This document shows, one piece after another, positions 8,911-17,633 of a DNA stretch of 64,000 nucleotides (position 1 is the first letter of the stretch; every line of letters starts with the position of its first letter). The notes beneath the pieces are model-generated. The model worked only from the letters and a program-made list of their open reading frames with translations. It ran no database searches and was not told the origin of the DNA. The translations under genes and the position numbers were made by a program. Origin of the DNA: Rubrivivax sp. (GTDB lineage Bacteria; Pseudomonadota; Gammaproteobacteria; Burkholderiales; Burkholderiaceae_C); NCBI GenBank assembly GCA_016790435.1, contig JAEUPE010000038.1:1-64000 (forward strand), in the 5' to 3' direction.

Positions 8911-10706
8911 CGCCACCCTCGACCAGCCTCGCCTCCCGCTGCCCGGCGTGCAAGACGGTCTTCCGCGTCGTGCCCGACCAATTGCGCGTGTCCGCAGGCT
9001 GGGTGCGCTGCGGGCGCTGCGCCGAGGTCTTCAACGCCTCCGAGAACCTCGTCGATGCCGCCACCGGTGCCGCGAGGCCGCCGCGCTGGCTGCAGACGGG
9101 TGACCCCTCCGCCCAGGACACGACACCGTCGGCCCTCGTGCCCTCGCCTTCGCTGCACGGGAGGCTCGACATGCGCGAACCGGCCGCGGACGCGCTGCCC
9201 GACATCCCGCATGGCGAGTTCGTCGTCGACCCGTTCGCGCCGGCACCGCCGCGCGCGCCCGCCCGGTCCTTCACGCCGGCACCGCCCACGCGCTCGTCAC
9301 CGGCACCCGCGCCGCGCACGACGCCCCCTCCCTCGCCCAGGCCCGCGCCGGCGGTCACGCCGAGGCCCGCGCCAGCCGGGCCCACCGGGACCTTCAGGCC
9401 GCCGATCCCGCCCACTTTGGCACCGATCCGGCCGGCGCCGCTCCCGACGCCGGCGCCGCCGCCCCTTCCCACCCGCGCACCGACGCCCACACCGACGGCG
9501 CCCCTGACGCCGGCGCCGACACGGGTGGCGACGCCCTTGCCGCTTGCGGCAGCACCGGCGCCGAAGCGCTTGTCCCCGACGCCGACTGCCACGGTGGCTC
9601 CGACTGCGAAGCCGACACCGGTGGCGACTCCCGCACCGACCGCGGCGCCGACTGCAGCACCGACTGCAGCGCCGACAGCAGCACCCACTGCAGCACCGAC
9701 GCCTGCACCAACTCCTGCGCCGACCCTGGCTCCCACCCCGGCGCCGACGCCTGCACCAACGCCCGCCCCCACGCCAGCGCCTACGCCAGCGCCCACATCT
9801 CGGCCGACCGCGGCTCCCACCTCGGCACCAACGCCGGTCCCCACGCTGGCGCCAACTCCGGCGCCGACTCCCGCGCCGACACCAGCCCCCACTGTCGCAG
9901 CGCCGCCCGCGGCGGCGGCCTACCCCGAAGAGGCCTTCGTCGTCGAGGCGGCCGATGAGGTGGCCGCGCCCATCGACGTCGATGAAACCGGCCAGGCCTT
10001 CCTCGACATCGACGTACCTGCCGACGAAGCCGACGTCGACATCGTGGCGCTCGAGGACGAAGGCGCGGCTTCGGAGCGGATGGCCCCTTCGCCACGGGCC
10101 GACGTCGCTGAAGTCAGCGAAGGACAAGAGGAACAACTGGCGCTGCCGCTCGAGGCCGACGCCGCGGCCGACATTCGCAGCGACCCCGGCGACACACCCT
10201 CCTTCGTGCGCCAGGCGGAACGCGAGGCCCGTTGGCGCCGGCCGCGGGTGCGCGTGGCACTCGCGTTGGGCTGCGTTGCCGCCAGCCTGCTGTTGGCCGG
10301 ACAGTGGATGGTGGCGCAGCGCGACCTCGTCGCCGCCCGCTCGCCGGGGCTGAAGCCGATGCTGGCCGCCGCCTGCTCGGTGCTCGGCTGCGAGGTGCGG
10401 GCCCCGCACGCGCTCGACGCGCTGCGCGTCGAGAGCAGCGGCGTCGTGCGCGTCGAGAAGGGCGACCTCTACCGATTGAGCGTGGCGCTGCGCAACCTGC
10501 GCACGCACGAGGTGGCCCTGCCCGCCTTCGAGCTGGCGCTGACGGACACCCAGGGCCAGTTGATCGCGCGGCGCGTGCTGCGCGCCAGCGAACTCGGAGC
10601 GCGTGTCGGCTCGCTTGCGGCGGGCGCCGAACTGACGCTGCAATGCACGATCCAGGTCACGGCTGGCACGGTGGCGGGCTATACGATCGAACTCTTCTAT
10701 CCCTGA
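8907..10706 (+). CDS. Zinc-ribbon DUF3426 membrane protein with long Pro-Thr-Ala tract
   Basis: A 599-residue protein with an N-terminal MJ0042-type zinc ribbon (CPACKTVF then RCGRC at residues about 11-40), a very long proline-rich middle (about residues 100-335) dominated by APT/PAPT triplets, an acidic stretch (about 340-420), one membrane helix (about 450-470, ALALGCVAASLLLAGQWMV) and a C-terminal DUF3426 domain. The family commonly follows prmA in Burkholderiales and its function is unknown; the ribbon would be cytoplasmic and DUF3426 periplasmic. The start overlaps the prmA stop. The Pro tract is far longer than family members usually need and is a likely site of repeat-number change. 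Confidence 0.88.
   Translation: MTPPSTSLASRCPACKTVFRVVPDQLRVSAGWVRCGRCAEVFNASENLVDAATGAARPPRWLQTGDPSAQDTTPSALVPSPSLHGRLDMREPAADALPDIPHGEFVVDPFAPAPPRAPARSFTPAPPTRSSPAPAPRTTPPPSPRPAPAVTPRPAPAGPTGTFRPPIPPTLAPIRPAPLPTPAPPPLPTRAPTPTPTAPLTPAPTRVATPLPLAAAPAPKRLSPTPTATVAPTAKPTPVATPAPTAAPTAAPTAAPTAAPTAAPTPAPTPAPTLAPTPAPTPAPTPAPTPAPTPAPTSRPTAAPTSAPTPVPTLAPTPAPTPAPTPAPTVAAPPAAAAYPEEAFVVEAADEVAAPIDVDETGQAFLDIDVPADEADVDIVALEDEGAASERMAPSPRADVAEVSEGQEEQLALPLEADAAADIRSDPGDTPSFVRQAEREARWRRPRVRVALALGCVAASLLLAGQWMVAQRDLVAARSPGLKPMLAAACSVLGCEVRAPHALDALRVESSGVVRVEKGDLYRLSVALRNLRTHEVALPAFELALTDTQGQLIARRVLRASELGARVGSLAAGAELTLQCTIQVTAGTVAGYTIELFYP
9470..9899 (+). repeat. Degenerate 9-base (APT) coding repeat in the DUF3426 gene
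   Basis: The tract encodes more than 40 tandem Ala/Pro-Thr units (APT, PAPT, AAPT). The codon triplet is approximately GCN-CCN-ACN with third-position variation, and the run is densest from 9640 to 9900. Similar tracts occur in the secreted lipoprotein genes at 43.6 and 51.7 kb, on the opposite strand. Confidence 0.9.
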
Positions 10707-10730
10707 CGCCTTCGAGAAGGTCCACGCCCC

Positions 10731-11648
10731 ATGCCGGCTCTCATCTGCGGCTCGCTCGCATTCGACACGATCACCACCTTCCCGGGCCGCTTCGCCGAGC
10801 AGATCCTGCCGGACCAGGTGCACATCCTCAACGTCTCGTTCCTCGTGCCCACGCTGCGGCGCGAGTGGGGCGGCTGCGCCGGCAACATCGCCTACAACCT
10901 GCAGGCGCTGGGCGGGCAGCCGGTCATCATGGCCGCGCTCGGCGTCGACGGCGGCGAGTACATCCAGCGCATCGAGGGCTGGGGCGCCGACACCTCGCTC
11001 ATCTGGCGCGACGGCGACCTGCACTCTGCGCAGTGCCACATCACCACCGACCGCGACAACAACCAGATCACCGCTTTCCATCCCGGAGCGATGAGCCACG
11101 CCCACAAGATTGCCGTGCCGCCGCGCGCCAAGCGCAGCGACCTCGCGATCGGCATCATCGCTCCCGACGGGCGTGATGCGATGTGGCAGCACGCGAATCA
11201 GATGCACGACGCCGGCATCCCCTTCATCTTCGACCCGGGCCAGCAGCTGCCGCAGTTCAACGGCGAGGAGCACCGGGCCATCCTCGGCAAGGCATCGTGG
11301 GTGGCACTCAACGACTACGAGGCGCGCATGCTGTCGGAGCGCACCGGCGAGTCGACCGAGGCGATGTCGCACCGCTCCAATTTGCAGGGTGTCATCGTCA
11401 CCCTCGCCGCCGAGGGCTGCGAGGTCTGGGTGAAGGGCCAGCGCACGCACGTGCCGGGCGTCAAGGCCGCCGACGTCGTCGATCCCACCGGCTGCGGCGA
11501 CGCCTTCCGCGCCGGCCTGCTCTACGGCCTGGAAAGCGGCTGGACGCTCGAGCGCAGCGTGGAGCTGGCCAACCGCATCGGTGCCATCAAGATCGCCAGC
11601 CGCGGGCCGCAGAACCACAGCCTGGCTGGCGTGCTCGACCCAGCCTGA
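10731..11648 (+). CDS. PfkB-family carbohydrate/nucleoside kinase
   Basis: A 305-residue ribokinase-fold kinase. It starts MPALICGSLAFDTITTFPGRF, has the N-terminal signature WGGCAGNIAYNLQALGG near residue 46, and the C-terminal PfkB signature DPTGCGDAFRAGLLYG near residue 249 with the catalytic aspartate in GCGD. The family phosphorylates sugars or nucleosides with ATP; this subtype is often labelled adenosine kinase, but the substrate cannot be read from sequence. It lies 24 bases after the DUF3426 gene and is followed by a hairpin. Confidence 0.88.
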   Translation: MPALICGSLAFDTITTFPGRFAEQILPDQVHILNVSFLVPTLRREWGGCAGNIAYNLQALGGQPVIMAALGVDGGEYIQRIEGWGADTSLIWRDGDLHSAQCHITTDRDNNQITAFHPGAMSHAHKIAVPPRAKRSDLAIGIIAPDGRDAMWQHANQMHDAGIPFIFDPGQQLPQFNGEEHRAILGKASWVALNDYEARMLSERTGESTEAMSHRSNLQGVIVTLAAEGCEVWVKGQRTHVPGVKAADVVDPTGCGDAFRAGLLYGLESGWTLERSVELANRIGAIKIASRGPQNHSLAGVLDPA

Positions 11649-11674
11649 GGCCCGGGCGCCCAGCGCGGCGAGCC

Positions 11675-11698
11675 TGCAAGACTGCAAGACTGCAAGAC
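11675..11698. repeat. Three perfect tandem copies of TGCAAGAC
   Basis: The 8-base unit TGCAAGAC occurs at 11675-11682, 11683-11690 and 11691-11698, between the kinase stop and the hairpin. The last copy runs into the left arm of the hairpin. No function is evident; replication slippage is the simplest origin. Confidence 0.9.
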
Positions 11699-11726
11699 GA
11701 ACGGGGGCCCGCAGGCCCCGTTCGTC
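11696..11726. terminator. Bidirectional hairpin between convergent genes
   Basis: GACGAACGGGG (11696-11706) and CCCCGTTCGTC (11716-11726) form a perfect 11-bp stem around a 9-base loop. It sits between the 3' ends of the PfkB-family kinase (ends 11648) and the aldolase (ends 11751), where either transcript could stop. There is no clear T-run, so termination strength is uncertain. Confidence 0.7.
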
Positions 11727-11750
11727 AATGCGGCAACGACCGCTTGCCGT

Positions 11751-12815
11751 TCAGGCGACGAGCTGGCGCAACTCGCCGCTCGCGTAACGCTTGGCCACTT
11801 CCGGCAGCGGCAACGCCTTGATCTTCGCGCCCTGCCCTTCGCAGCCGAACTCGAGGTAGCGTTGCTTGCAGATCAACATTGCCGCCTCGCGCGCCGGCTT
11901 GAGCCACTCGCGGGCGTCGAACTTGTCCGGGTTCTCGGCCAGGAACTTGCGCACCGCACCCGTCATCGCCAGGCGGATGTCGGTGTCGATGTTGATCTTG
12001 CGCACGCCGTACTTGATGGCTTCCTGGATCTCGGAGACCGGCACGCCATAGGTCTCCTTCATCTTGCCGCCGTACTGCCGGATCTGCTCGAGCAGGTCCT
12101 GCGGCACGCTGGAACTGCCGTGCATCACGAGGTGGGTGTTCGGGATGCGCTTGTTGATTTCCTTGATGCGGCTGATGGCCAGGATGTCGCCCGTGGGCTT
12201 GCGGCTGAACTTGTAGGCGCCGTGGCTGGTGCCGATGGCGATGGCCAGCGCGTCGAGCTGCGTGCGCTTGACGAAGTCGGCGGCCTGCTCGGGGTCTGTG
12301 AGCAGCTGCTCGCGCGTCATCGTCGCGTCGGTGCCGTGGCCGTCTTCCTTGTCGCCCTTCATCGTCTCCAGCGATCCGAGGCAGCCGAGCTCGCCCTCGA
12401 CGGTGATGCCCTGCGCGTGCGCCATGTCGACCACTTTGCGCGTCACATCGACGTTGTAGTCGTAGCTGGCGATGGTCTTGCCGTCGGCGGCCAAGCTGCC
12501 GTCCATCATCACCGAGCTGAAGCCGAGGTCGATGGCGCCCTTGCACACGTCGGGGCTCTGGCCGTGGTCCTGGTGCATCACCAGCGGCACCTTCGGGTAG
12601 GCCTCGGTGGCCGCGAGGATGAGGTGCTTGATGAAGGCCTCGCCCGCGTACTTGCGCGCCCCGGCACTCGCCTGCAGGATGACCGGCGCGCCCACCTCGC
12701 TCGCCGCGGTCATCACGGCCTGCACCTGCTCGAGGTTGTTGACGTTGAACGCAGGGATCCCGTACTGGTTTTCGGCCGCGTGGTCGAGCAGTTGGCGCAT
12801 CGAGACGAGTGGCAT
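11751..12815 (-). CDS. fba: Class II fructose-bisphosphate aldolase
   Basis: Reversible cleavage of fructose 1,6-bisphosphate to dihydroxyacetone phosphate and glyceraldehyde 3-phosphate, zinc-dependent, in glycolysis, gluconeogenesis or the Calvin cycle. The 354-residue protein begins [19 protein letters not shown] and contains [12 protein letters not shown] (zinc-binding histidine region, near residue 80), [12 protein letters not shown] near 140, GTSHGAYKF near 205, VMHGSSSVP near 235 and [12 protein letters not shown] near 280. This is the CbbA-like long class II type. The start at 12815 matches the family and is preceded by GGAG at suitable spacing; longer upstream extensions are spurious. 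Confidence 0.96.
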   Translation of the reverse strand: MPLVSMRQLLDHAAENQYGIPAFNVNNLEQVQAVMTAASEVGAPVILQASAGARKYAGEAFIKHLILAATEAYPKVPLVMHQDHGQSPDVCKGAIDLGFSSVMMDGSLAADGKTIASYDYNVDVTRKVVDMAHAQGITVEGELGCLGSLETMKGDKEDGHGTDATMTREQLLTDPEQAADFVKRTQLDALAIAIGTSHGAYKFSRKPTGDILAISRIKEINKRIPNTHLVMHGSSSVPQDLLEQIRQYGGKMKETYGVPVSEIQEAIKYGVRKINIDTDIRLAMTGAVRKFLAENPDKFDAREWLKPAREAAMLICKQRYLEFGCEGQGAKIKALPLPEVAKRYASGELRQLVA

Positions 12816-13122
12816 GGGGAGGCTCCGGAAGGGTGGATGAATCGCGCAGAAAGGGCTTGAAAGAGGGACTGAGGGCGAATTGGCACGCCAGCGACATGGA
12901 GATCCTCCCCGCGCCGCAACCTGCGGGATTCTACCGAGCGACCCCTTTTCGACACCCCGCCTCCCCGGGTGCGCGAACGCCGAAATCTGGGCCGCTAACG
13001 TGGCGCATTTCGCGCTCAAGCCCGACGGTCTTTGGCCCAACACTGACCGTCCCGCCCCTGCCAGACATTTCGAGAGGCCCGCCCGAAGGCCGGCAGCCGG
13101 CGGCTCGACAGAAGGCCGACCC
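12816..13122. promoter_or_regulatory. Divergent intergenic region, fba / GHKL gene
   Basis: This 307-base gap separates two divergently transcribed genes and must hold both promoters. It contains an inverted repeat, GACGGTC (13024-13030) and GACCGTC (13045-13051), 14 bases apart, enclosing a smaller palindrome TTGG-C-CCAA (13032-13040). Nested dyads of this kind suit a regulator site, but no regulator is identified. No gene or RNA was recognised here. Confidence 0.4.
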
Positions 13123-14154
13123 ATGCGCACCACCGAACTCGCCCCCATCACCCAATGGATCACGGCTGCCGCCGTACTTCACCGCCAGGGGCTGCCGACG
13201 GAACTCGAGCAGCGCCTGGGTGTGCCCCGCCGCAAGGCACTCTCGTTGATCAGGCGGCTGGAGGCTGCGCAATGGCTGGCTCATGAAGGCTCGCCCCGCC
13301 GTCCAGCCTGGCGGCCGGGCCCGCTGCGACAGGTGGTGCAGCACTATGCACTCGACGGTCTGCTGGAAGACCTGCCCTGGCGCCGCGACTTCGCGCCCTA
13401 CTTCGATCTGCCGGCCCAAGTGCGCCGCATGGTCAGGCACGCGTTCACCGAACTCGTCAACAACGCCATCGACCACAGCGGCGGCAGGCAGGTCACGGTG
13501 TCGATGCGACAGACGCCGGCTCAGGTGCAGTTGCTCGTCTCCGACGACGGCTGCGGCCTCTTCCAGCGCATCGAAGGCAGCTTCGCCATCGGCGAGCCGG
13601 CGCTCGCGATGCTGGAACTGGCCAAGGGCCGCCTCACCAGCCAGCCCGAGCGCCACTGCGGACGCGGACTGGTGGTCACTTCCCAGCTGGCCGACGTCTT
13701 CGACCTGCGCGCCAATGCCGTCGGCTTCCAGCGCCGAGCCTGGAGTGCGGCCAAGTGGCACGGCATGCCGCCCCAGGCGGCCCTGGTGGACCGGCCCGGG
13801 ACCTCGGTCTACCTGGCCATCGCGCTGGACACCCAGCGCACGCTCGACGACGTGCAGCAGGCGCTTTCCACCGAGCCGGACGGCCATGCCTTCGACCACA
13901 CGAGCGTGCCCCTCAATCTCATCGCAGGCACGAGCGACGGCGCCTTGACGTCGCGCGCGGAAGCCAAGCGCGTGGCCGCGCGACTGTTGGCGTTCCGCCG
14001 GGCCGAAATCGACTTCGCCGGTGTCGACGAAGTGGGCCATGCCTTCGCGCACGAGCTCTTCTCGGTCTTCCGTCGCGACCACCCTGAGGTCGAACTCGTG
14101 CCGCTGGGGGCTAACCCGCAGGTGGCCTCGATGCTGGGTGCCGTCGGCGCCTGA
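13123..14154 (+). CDS. GHKL ATPase with N-terminal HTH-like and C-terminal STAS-like (DUF4325) regions
   Basis: A 343-residue cytoplasmic protein. Residues 1-60 look like a winged-helix DNA-binding part ([20 protein letters not shown]). Residues 95-235 are an anti-sigma/histidine-kinase type ATPase: N-box [14 protein letters not shown] near 108-121, [10 protein letters not shown] near 141, and a glycine lid [15 protein letters not shown] near 184. Residues 270-340 resemble the STAS-like DUF4325 domain ([34 protein letters not shown]). There is no phospho-acceptor histidine domain, so it is more likely a switch-type regulator (RsbW/SpoIIAB-like logic in one chain) than a classical sensor kinase. 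Its target is unknown. Confidence 0.82.
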   Translation: MRTTELAPITQWITAAAVLHRQGLPTELEQRLGVPRRKALSLIRRLEAAQWLAHEGSPRRPAWRPGPLRQVVQHYALDGLLEDLPWRRDFAPYFDLPAQVRRMVRHAFTELVNNAIDHSGGRQVTVSMRQTPAQVQLLVSDDGCGLFQRIEGSFAIGEPALAMLELAKGRLTSQPERHCGRGLVVTSQLADVFDLRANAVGFQRRAWSAAKWHGMPPQAALVDRPGTSVYLAIALDTQRTLDDVQQALSTEPDGHAFDHTSVPLNLIAGTSDGALTSRAEAKRVAARLLAFRRAEIDFAGVDEVGHAFAHELFSVFRRDHPEVELVPLGANPQVASMLGAVGA

Positions 14155-14188
14155 AACGATCAGCGCCTGCCCTGTCCCGGCTCGCGCT

Positions 14189-15619
14189 TCAGCGCACCTG
14201 GCAGACCTTGAGCATGTTGGTCCCGCCCGGGTAGCCCATCGGCTCGCCGCAGGTGATGGCGTAGGTGTCGCCCGGGCGGAGCACGCCACGCTCCACCAGC
14301 ACGGCCTCGGCCTTCTCCAGTGCTGCGTCGCGGTCGTTCATCTTCGGCATCAGGATCGGCCGCACGTTGCGGTACAGCGTCATGCGCCGCTCGCTGCTGG
14401 GCTGCGAGGTGAGCGCGTAGATCGGCACCTTGATGTTGTGCCGGCTCATCCACAGCGCCGTGCTGCCGCTCTCGGTGAGCGCAATGATCGCCTTGCAGCC
14501 CAGATGGTGCGCCGTGAAAAGCGCCCCCATCGCGATGCTCTGGTCGATGCGGGCGAAGCGCTTGTTGGTGAAGTCGGTCTCGATCGACACGTCCTCGGCA
14601 CGTTCGGCCTCTAGCGCGATGACATGCATCTGCTCGACCGTCTCCACCGGGAACTTGCCGGCCGCCGTCTCGGCGCTCAGCATGACGGCGTCGGTGCCGT
14701 CGAGCACGGCGTTGGCCACGTCGCTCACCTCGGCACGCGTGGGCACCGGCGCGAGGATCATGCTCTCCATCATCTGCGTGGCGGTGATGACGACCTTGTC
14801 CATCTCGCGCGCCATGCGGATCATGCGCTTCTGCAGCGCCGGCACGGCGGCATTGCCGACCTCCACCGCGAGGTCGCCGCGCGCCACCATGATGCCGTCG
14901 CTCGCCTTCAGGATCTGCTCGAGCACCGGGATGGCTTCGCTGCGCTCGATCTTGGCGATCATCGCCGGCTTGTGACGCGTCGATTCGCCGGCCACGTTGG
15001 CCAGCTGGCGCGCCATCTCCATGTCGGTGGCGCTCTTCGGGAAGCTCACCGCCACGAACTCGGCCTGGAAGGACATCGCGGTCTTGATGTCCTCCATGTC
15101 CTTGGCCGTGAGCGCCGGCGCGGTCAGGCCGCCGCCCGCCTTGTTGATGCCCTTGTTGTTGGAGAGCTCGCCCCCGAGCACGACCTTGGTCACCACCTGG
15201 TCACCGCGCACCATGTCGACCGTGAGCTTGATGAGGCCGTCGTTGAGCAGCAGCGTGTCGCCCGGCCGCACGTCGCGCGGCAGTTCCTTGTAGTCGAGGC
15301 CGACGCCGCCGATGTCGCCGGGCTCGGTGCGCGCGGCGTCGAGCACGAAGGTCGCGCCAGGCTCGAGCATCACCTTGCCTTCGGCGAACTTGCCGACACG
15401 GATCTTCGGCCCCTGCAGGTCGGCCATCAGCGCCACCGGCTTACCGACGCGGGCCGCCACCTCGCGCACCATCGTCGCGCGGTCGATGTGGTCCTGTGCC
15501 TTGCCGTGGCTGAAATTGAGCCGCACCACGTCGACGCCGGCGCGCAACAGGCGCTCGAGAACCGCCGGCTCGCTGGAGGCAGGGCCGAGGGTGGCAACGA
15601 TCTTGGTGGCACGTGTCAT
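14189..15619 (-). CDS. pyk: Pyruvate kinase
   Basis: Converts phosphoenolpyruvate and ADP to pyruvate and ATP. The 476-residue product has TKIVATLGPASSEPAVLERL at the N-terminus, RLNFSHG near residue 33, DLQGPKIR near 67, the catalytic signature PAMIAKIERSEAI near 218 with its lysine, and GIMVARGDLAVE near 240, MMESMILAPVPTRAEVSDVA near 278 and the C-terminal allosteric domain. GGAG precedes the ATG at 15619 by about six bases. It converges with the GHKL gene 34 bases away. Confidence 0.97.
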   Translation of the reverse strand: MTRATKIVATLGPASSEPAVLERLLRAGVDVVRLNFSHGKAQDHIDRATMVREVAARVGKPVALMADLQGPKIRVGKFAEGKVMLEPGATFVLDAARTEPGDIGGVGLDYKELPRDVRPGDTLLLNDGLIKLTVDMVRGDQVVTKVVLGGELSNNKGINKAGGGLTAPALTAKDMEDIKTAMSFQAEFVAVSFPKSATDMEMARQLANVAGESTRHKPAMIAKIERSEAIPVLEQILKASDGIMVARGDLAVEVGNAAVPALQKRMIRMAREMDKVVITATQMMESMILAPVPTRAEVSDVANAVLDGTDAVMLSAETAAGKFPVETVEQMHVIALEAERAEDVSIETDFTNKRFARIDQSIAMGALFTAHHLGCKAIIALTESGSTALWMSRHNIKVPIYALTSQPSSERRMTLYRNVRPILMPKMNDRDAALEKAEAVLVERGVLRPGDTYAITCGEPMGYPGGTNMLKVCQVR

Positions 15620-15707
15620 GCAGGGCTCCGGGGCGGGCGCAGCCGGGCATTATCGCGGCGGCTTCCCCCGACGGGGCCATCGCAGGCCGAAGACACTTTC
15701 TCTCATC

Positions 15708-15737
15708 GGCACCGGAGCGCAGTCGCTCGCCGGCGCC
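15708..15737 (-). terminator. Imperfect hairpin after the seven-gene operon
   Basis: Bases 15708-15719 pair with 15724-15737 around a CAGT loop: 11 base pairs with one mismatch and a two-base bulge. It lies 13 bases beyond the stop of the last minus-strand gene of the operon and upstream of pyk. There is no T-run, so it is only a candidate terminator. Confidence 0.45.
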
Positions 15738-15749
15738 ATGGGTGGAGGC

Positions 15750-16610
15750 TCAGCCGGGCCGTCGCACGGGCCCGCGCACGAACAAGGGCCGCAGGTAGGC
15801 ATCGACGAACCCGAAGCGCTTGAGGTTCAGATGGACGGGGTCCGGGCGCTCGCGCGTGCCTTGCGCCGTATCGGTGGTGATCCACCGGCAGCCCGATTCG
15901 ACCGCGTCCTCGAACTGTCTTGCCACGAAGCCAGCGTGGATCCAGCGCCCACGGTGACTCGCGCTCACCGAGGTCCAGCCGAACCAGCCCACGCCATCGC
16001 GCACGTGCGAAAGCGAAGCGCCGACGGCCGTGTCGCCATCGAAAGCCAGCCAACGCCGCCAACCCGGGCCGACCATGCCCGCCCGCACGAACTCACCGAG
16101 CGACGCCGACACCTTGAAGTTCTCGCGGCACAGCCCCGCGACGATCGACGCATGCTCGGCACCGACCTGTTCGACCCGCAGCCCGGCGTTGCGCGACCAG
16201 GTGTCGTAGCGCCCGGCGGCCTTGGCCCGCGAGGTCTCGCAGACCATCATCTGGGAGTTCACCAGCCGGCGGAACCGCCTCCCCTTCAGCCAGCCAAGGA
16301 CCTCCGGCGTGCATAGCGCCGCGCCGAGCTCAATGCCGCAGCCGGCATCGCCATAGAGCGCCAGGAGGCGATCGAGCTGGGCTTCGTCGAGCCCCCCCTC
16401 GACACCACATCCGATGACCCGGTTGACCAGAAGTGCCGAGCGCGCGGCCGTTGACCGCAGCGCGACCACACCTGCCTCTCTGCACACGGCAAAGCCCGGC
16501 AGCCGCGCGTTCAGGACCAGCGATTCGTAGACGTTCGCCTCGTTGCCCTCGGCCAGAGCCACCCATCGCCCGTCGGGCGGCAAAGGCAACATCCGCGATG
16601 GGTCCGGCAC
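15750..16610 (-). CDS. GNAT-like acyltransferase, last gene of the seven-gene operon
   Basis: A protein of about 286 residues in a two-lobed GNAT arrangement. The C-terminal lobe has the acyl-CoA binding turn as VSASHRGRWIHAGFVARQF and a following strand ESGCRWITTDTAQGT; SHRGRW is a degenerate form of the Q/RxxGxG/A loop. GTG at 16610 is preferred over ATG 16592 because TGAGG lies upstream, overlapping the NadE-like stop. It is a clear paralogue of the protein at 52314-53216 (compare VRDGVGWFGWTSVSASHRGR with VHDDTAWFGWSATLPSHRGR). The substrate is unknown; acylation of an amine made by this operon is one possibility. Confidence 0.75.
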   Translation of the reverse strand: MPDPSRMLPLPPDGRWVALAEGNEANVYESLVLNARLPGFAVCREAGVVALRSTAARSALLVNRVIGCGVEGGLDEAQLDRLLALYGDAGCGIELGAALCTPEVLGWLKGRRFRRLVNSQMMVCETSRAKAAGRYDTWSRNAGLRVEQVGAEHASIVAGLCRENFKVSASLGEFVRAGMVGPGWRRWLAFDGDTAVGASLSHVRDGVGWFGWTSVSASHRGRWIHAGFVARQFEDAVESGCRWITTDTAQGTRERPDPVHLNLKRFGFVDAYLRPLFVRGPVRRPG

Positions 16611-16617
16611 GCGCGCC

Positions 16618-17610
16618 TCACCGAGCCGAGGGCTCCAGCAGCGTCTCGGCCGCCGCGTGCAGGTACGCCGCTGCACGGCGCTTGGCTTCGATGTCCGCGT
16701 AGATGCGGATGGCCCTCGCCTCGCCGCAGGCGAGTGCCGCACCGAGCGCCGCGGCCGGAGCGCCTTGGTTGAGTGCCCACAGGGCCAGGTCCATCTGCGC
16801 GTAGGGCAAGGCGAAGTAGAACTCGTCCTGCCCCTGCGGCAGCGTGTAGGTGTCCGTGGTCGGCACGGCATCGCAGATGGGCTGGGGAAGGCCCAGCGCG
16901 CGCGCCATGGCGTACACCTGCGTCTTGTAGAGGTGAGCGATCGGCTTGATGTCGGCGGCACCGTCGCCCACCTTGACGAAGAAGCCCTGGTCGTACTCCA
17001 GCCGGTTGGGCGTGCCGACCACCGCGTAGTTCAGGCGGTCGGCGTGGAAGTAGTCCATCGTCTTGCGCACGCGCTGCTTGAAATTCGTCGCCGCCACGAT
17101 TTGAAGGTACTCGCGCAGCGGCAGCCGCTGCTCGTGAAGCGAGCCGTCAGGTTCGCTCACCACCAGCCGGAAGTGGTTGATGCCTCCGGCGAGCCCGCCC
17201 GAGATGACGATCTTGTTGCGCCAACCCTCGCCGTAGGCGGGAAACACGCGCCGGATGGCTTCGTCACGCTGCCTGTAGCAGCCCAGTGCCTCCAGCGCCG
17301 GAGCGATGTCCATCACCTCGTGTGCGATGCCGAGGTGCTGCGCCAGCAGCACCCCGCGCTGCGTGCTGAAGCCGCTGGAGTCGCGTTCCGGCATCAAGAG
17401 CCCGTAGACCTTGGCCGACCCGAGCGCGTGCACGGCAAGCGCGGCGCAGACCGAGCTGTCGATGCCACCGGAGATGGCCACCACCAGGCCCCGGCGGTGC
17501 AGCCGGCGCGACAAGGCATCGCGCATCCAGATGGCGATGCGTGCGGCCTCGGCCCGCTCGTCCAGGCGCAACGCCCCGGGGCCAAGGGAAGGGGCGTCGG
17601 TCGCTGCCAC
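16618..17610 (-). CDS. NadE-like ATP pyrophosphatase (NAD synthase family)
   Basis: A 330-residue protein with the N-type ATP pyrophosphatase P-loop AISGGIDSSVCAAL near residue 44, YAVVGTPNRLEYDQGFFVKVGDGAADIKP-like residues near 197-225 and LYKTQVYAMARALG near 228. NH3-dependent NadE proteins are about 275 residues; the extra length is mostly a segment near residues 115-185 between the P-loop half and the second half. The location, 23 bases after a carrier protein and inside an acyl-activation operon, suggests adenylation-dependent amide formation on another acid, not routine NAD synthesis. That is inference, and true NAD synthase activity is not excluded. GTG start at 17610; no clear Shine-Dalgarno. 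Confidence 0.8.
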   Translation of the reverse strand: MAATDAPSLGPGALRLDERAEAARIAIWMRDALSRRLHRRGLVVAISGGIDSSVCAALAVHALGSAKVYGLLMPERDSSGFSTQRGVLLAQHLGIAHEVMDIAPALEALGCYRQRDEAIRRVFPAYGEGWRNKIVISGGLAGGINHFRLVVSEPDGSLHEQRLPLREYLQIVAATNFKQRVRKTMDYFHADRLNYAVVGTPNRLEYDQGFFVKVGDGAADIKPIAHLYKTQVYAMARALGLPQPICDAVPTTDTYTLPQGQDEFYFALPYAQMDLALWALNQGAPAAALGAALACGEARAIRIYADIEAKRRAAAYLHAAAETLLEPSAR

Positions 17611-17633
17611 GAGCTACATGTCCGCGCCGGCCC

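Noticed and set aside
9470..9899. Possible CRISPR-like or satellite repeat
   Set aside because: The period is a codon multiple inside an open gene, units are contiguous without spacers, and the protein repeat explains it. The same holds for the tracts near 43.7, 46.1, 47.7 and 51.8 kb.
9297..11687. Minus-strand open frame of about 800 codons across the DUF3426 and PfkB-family genes
   Set aside because: It crosses two well-supported plus-strand genes, and its product is arginine-rich low complexity created by the APT tract read backwards.
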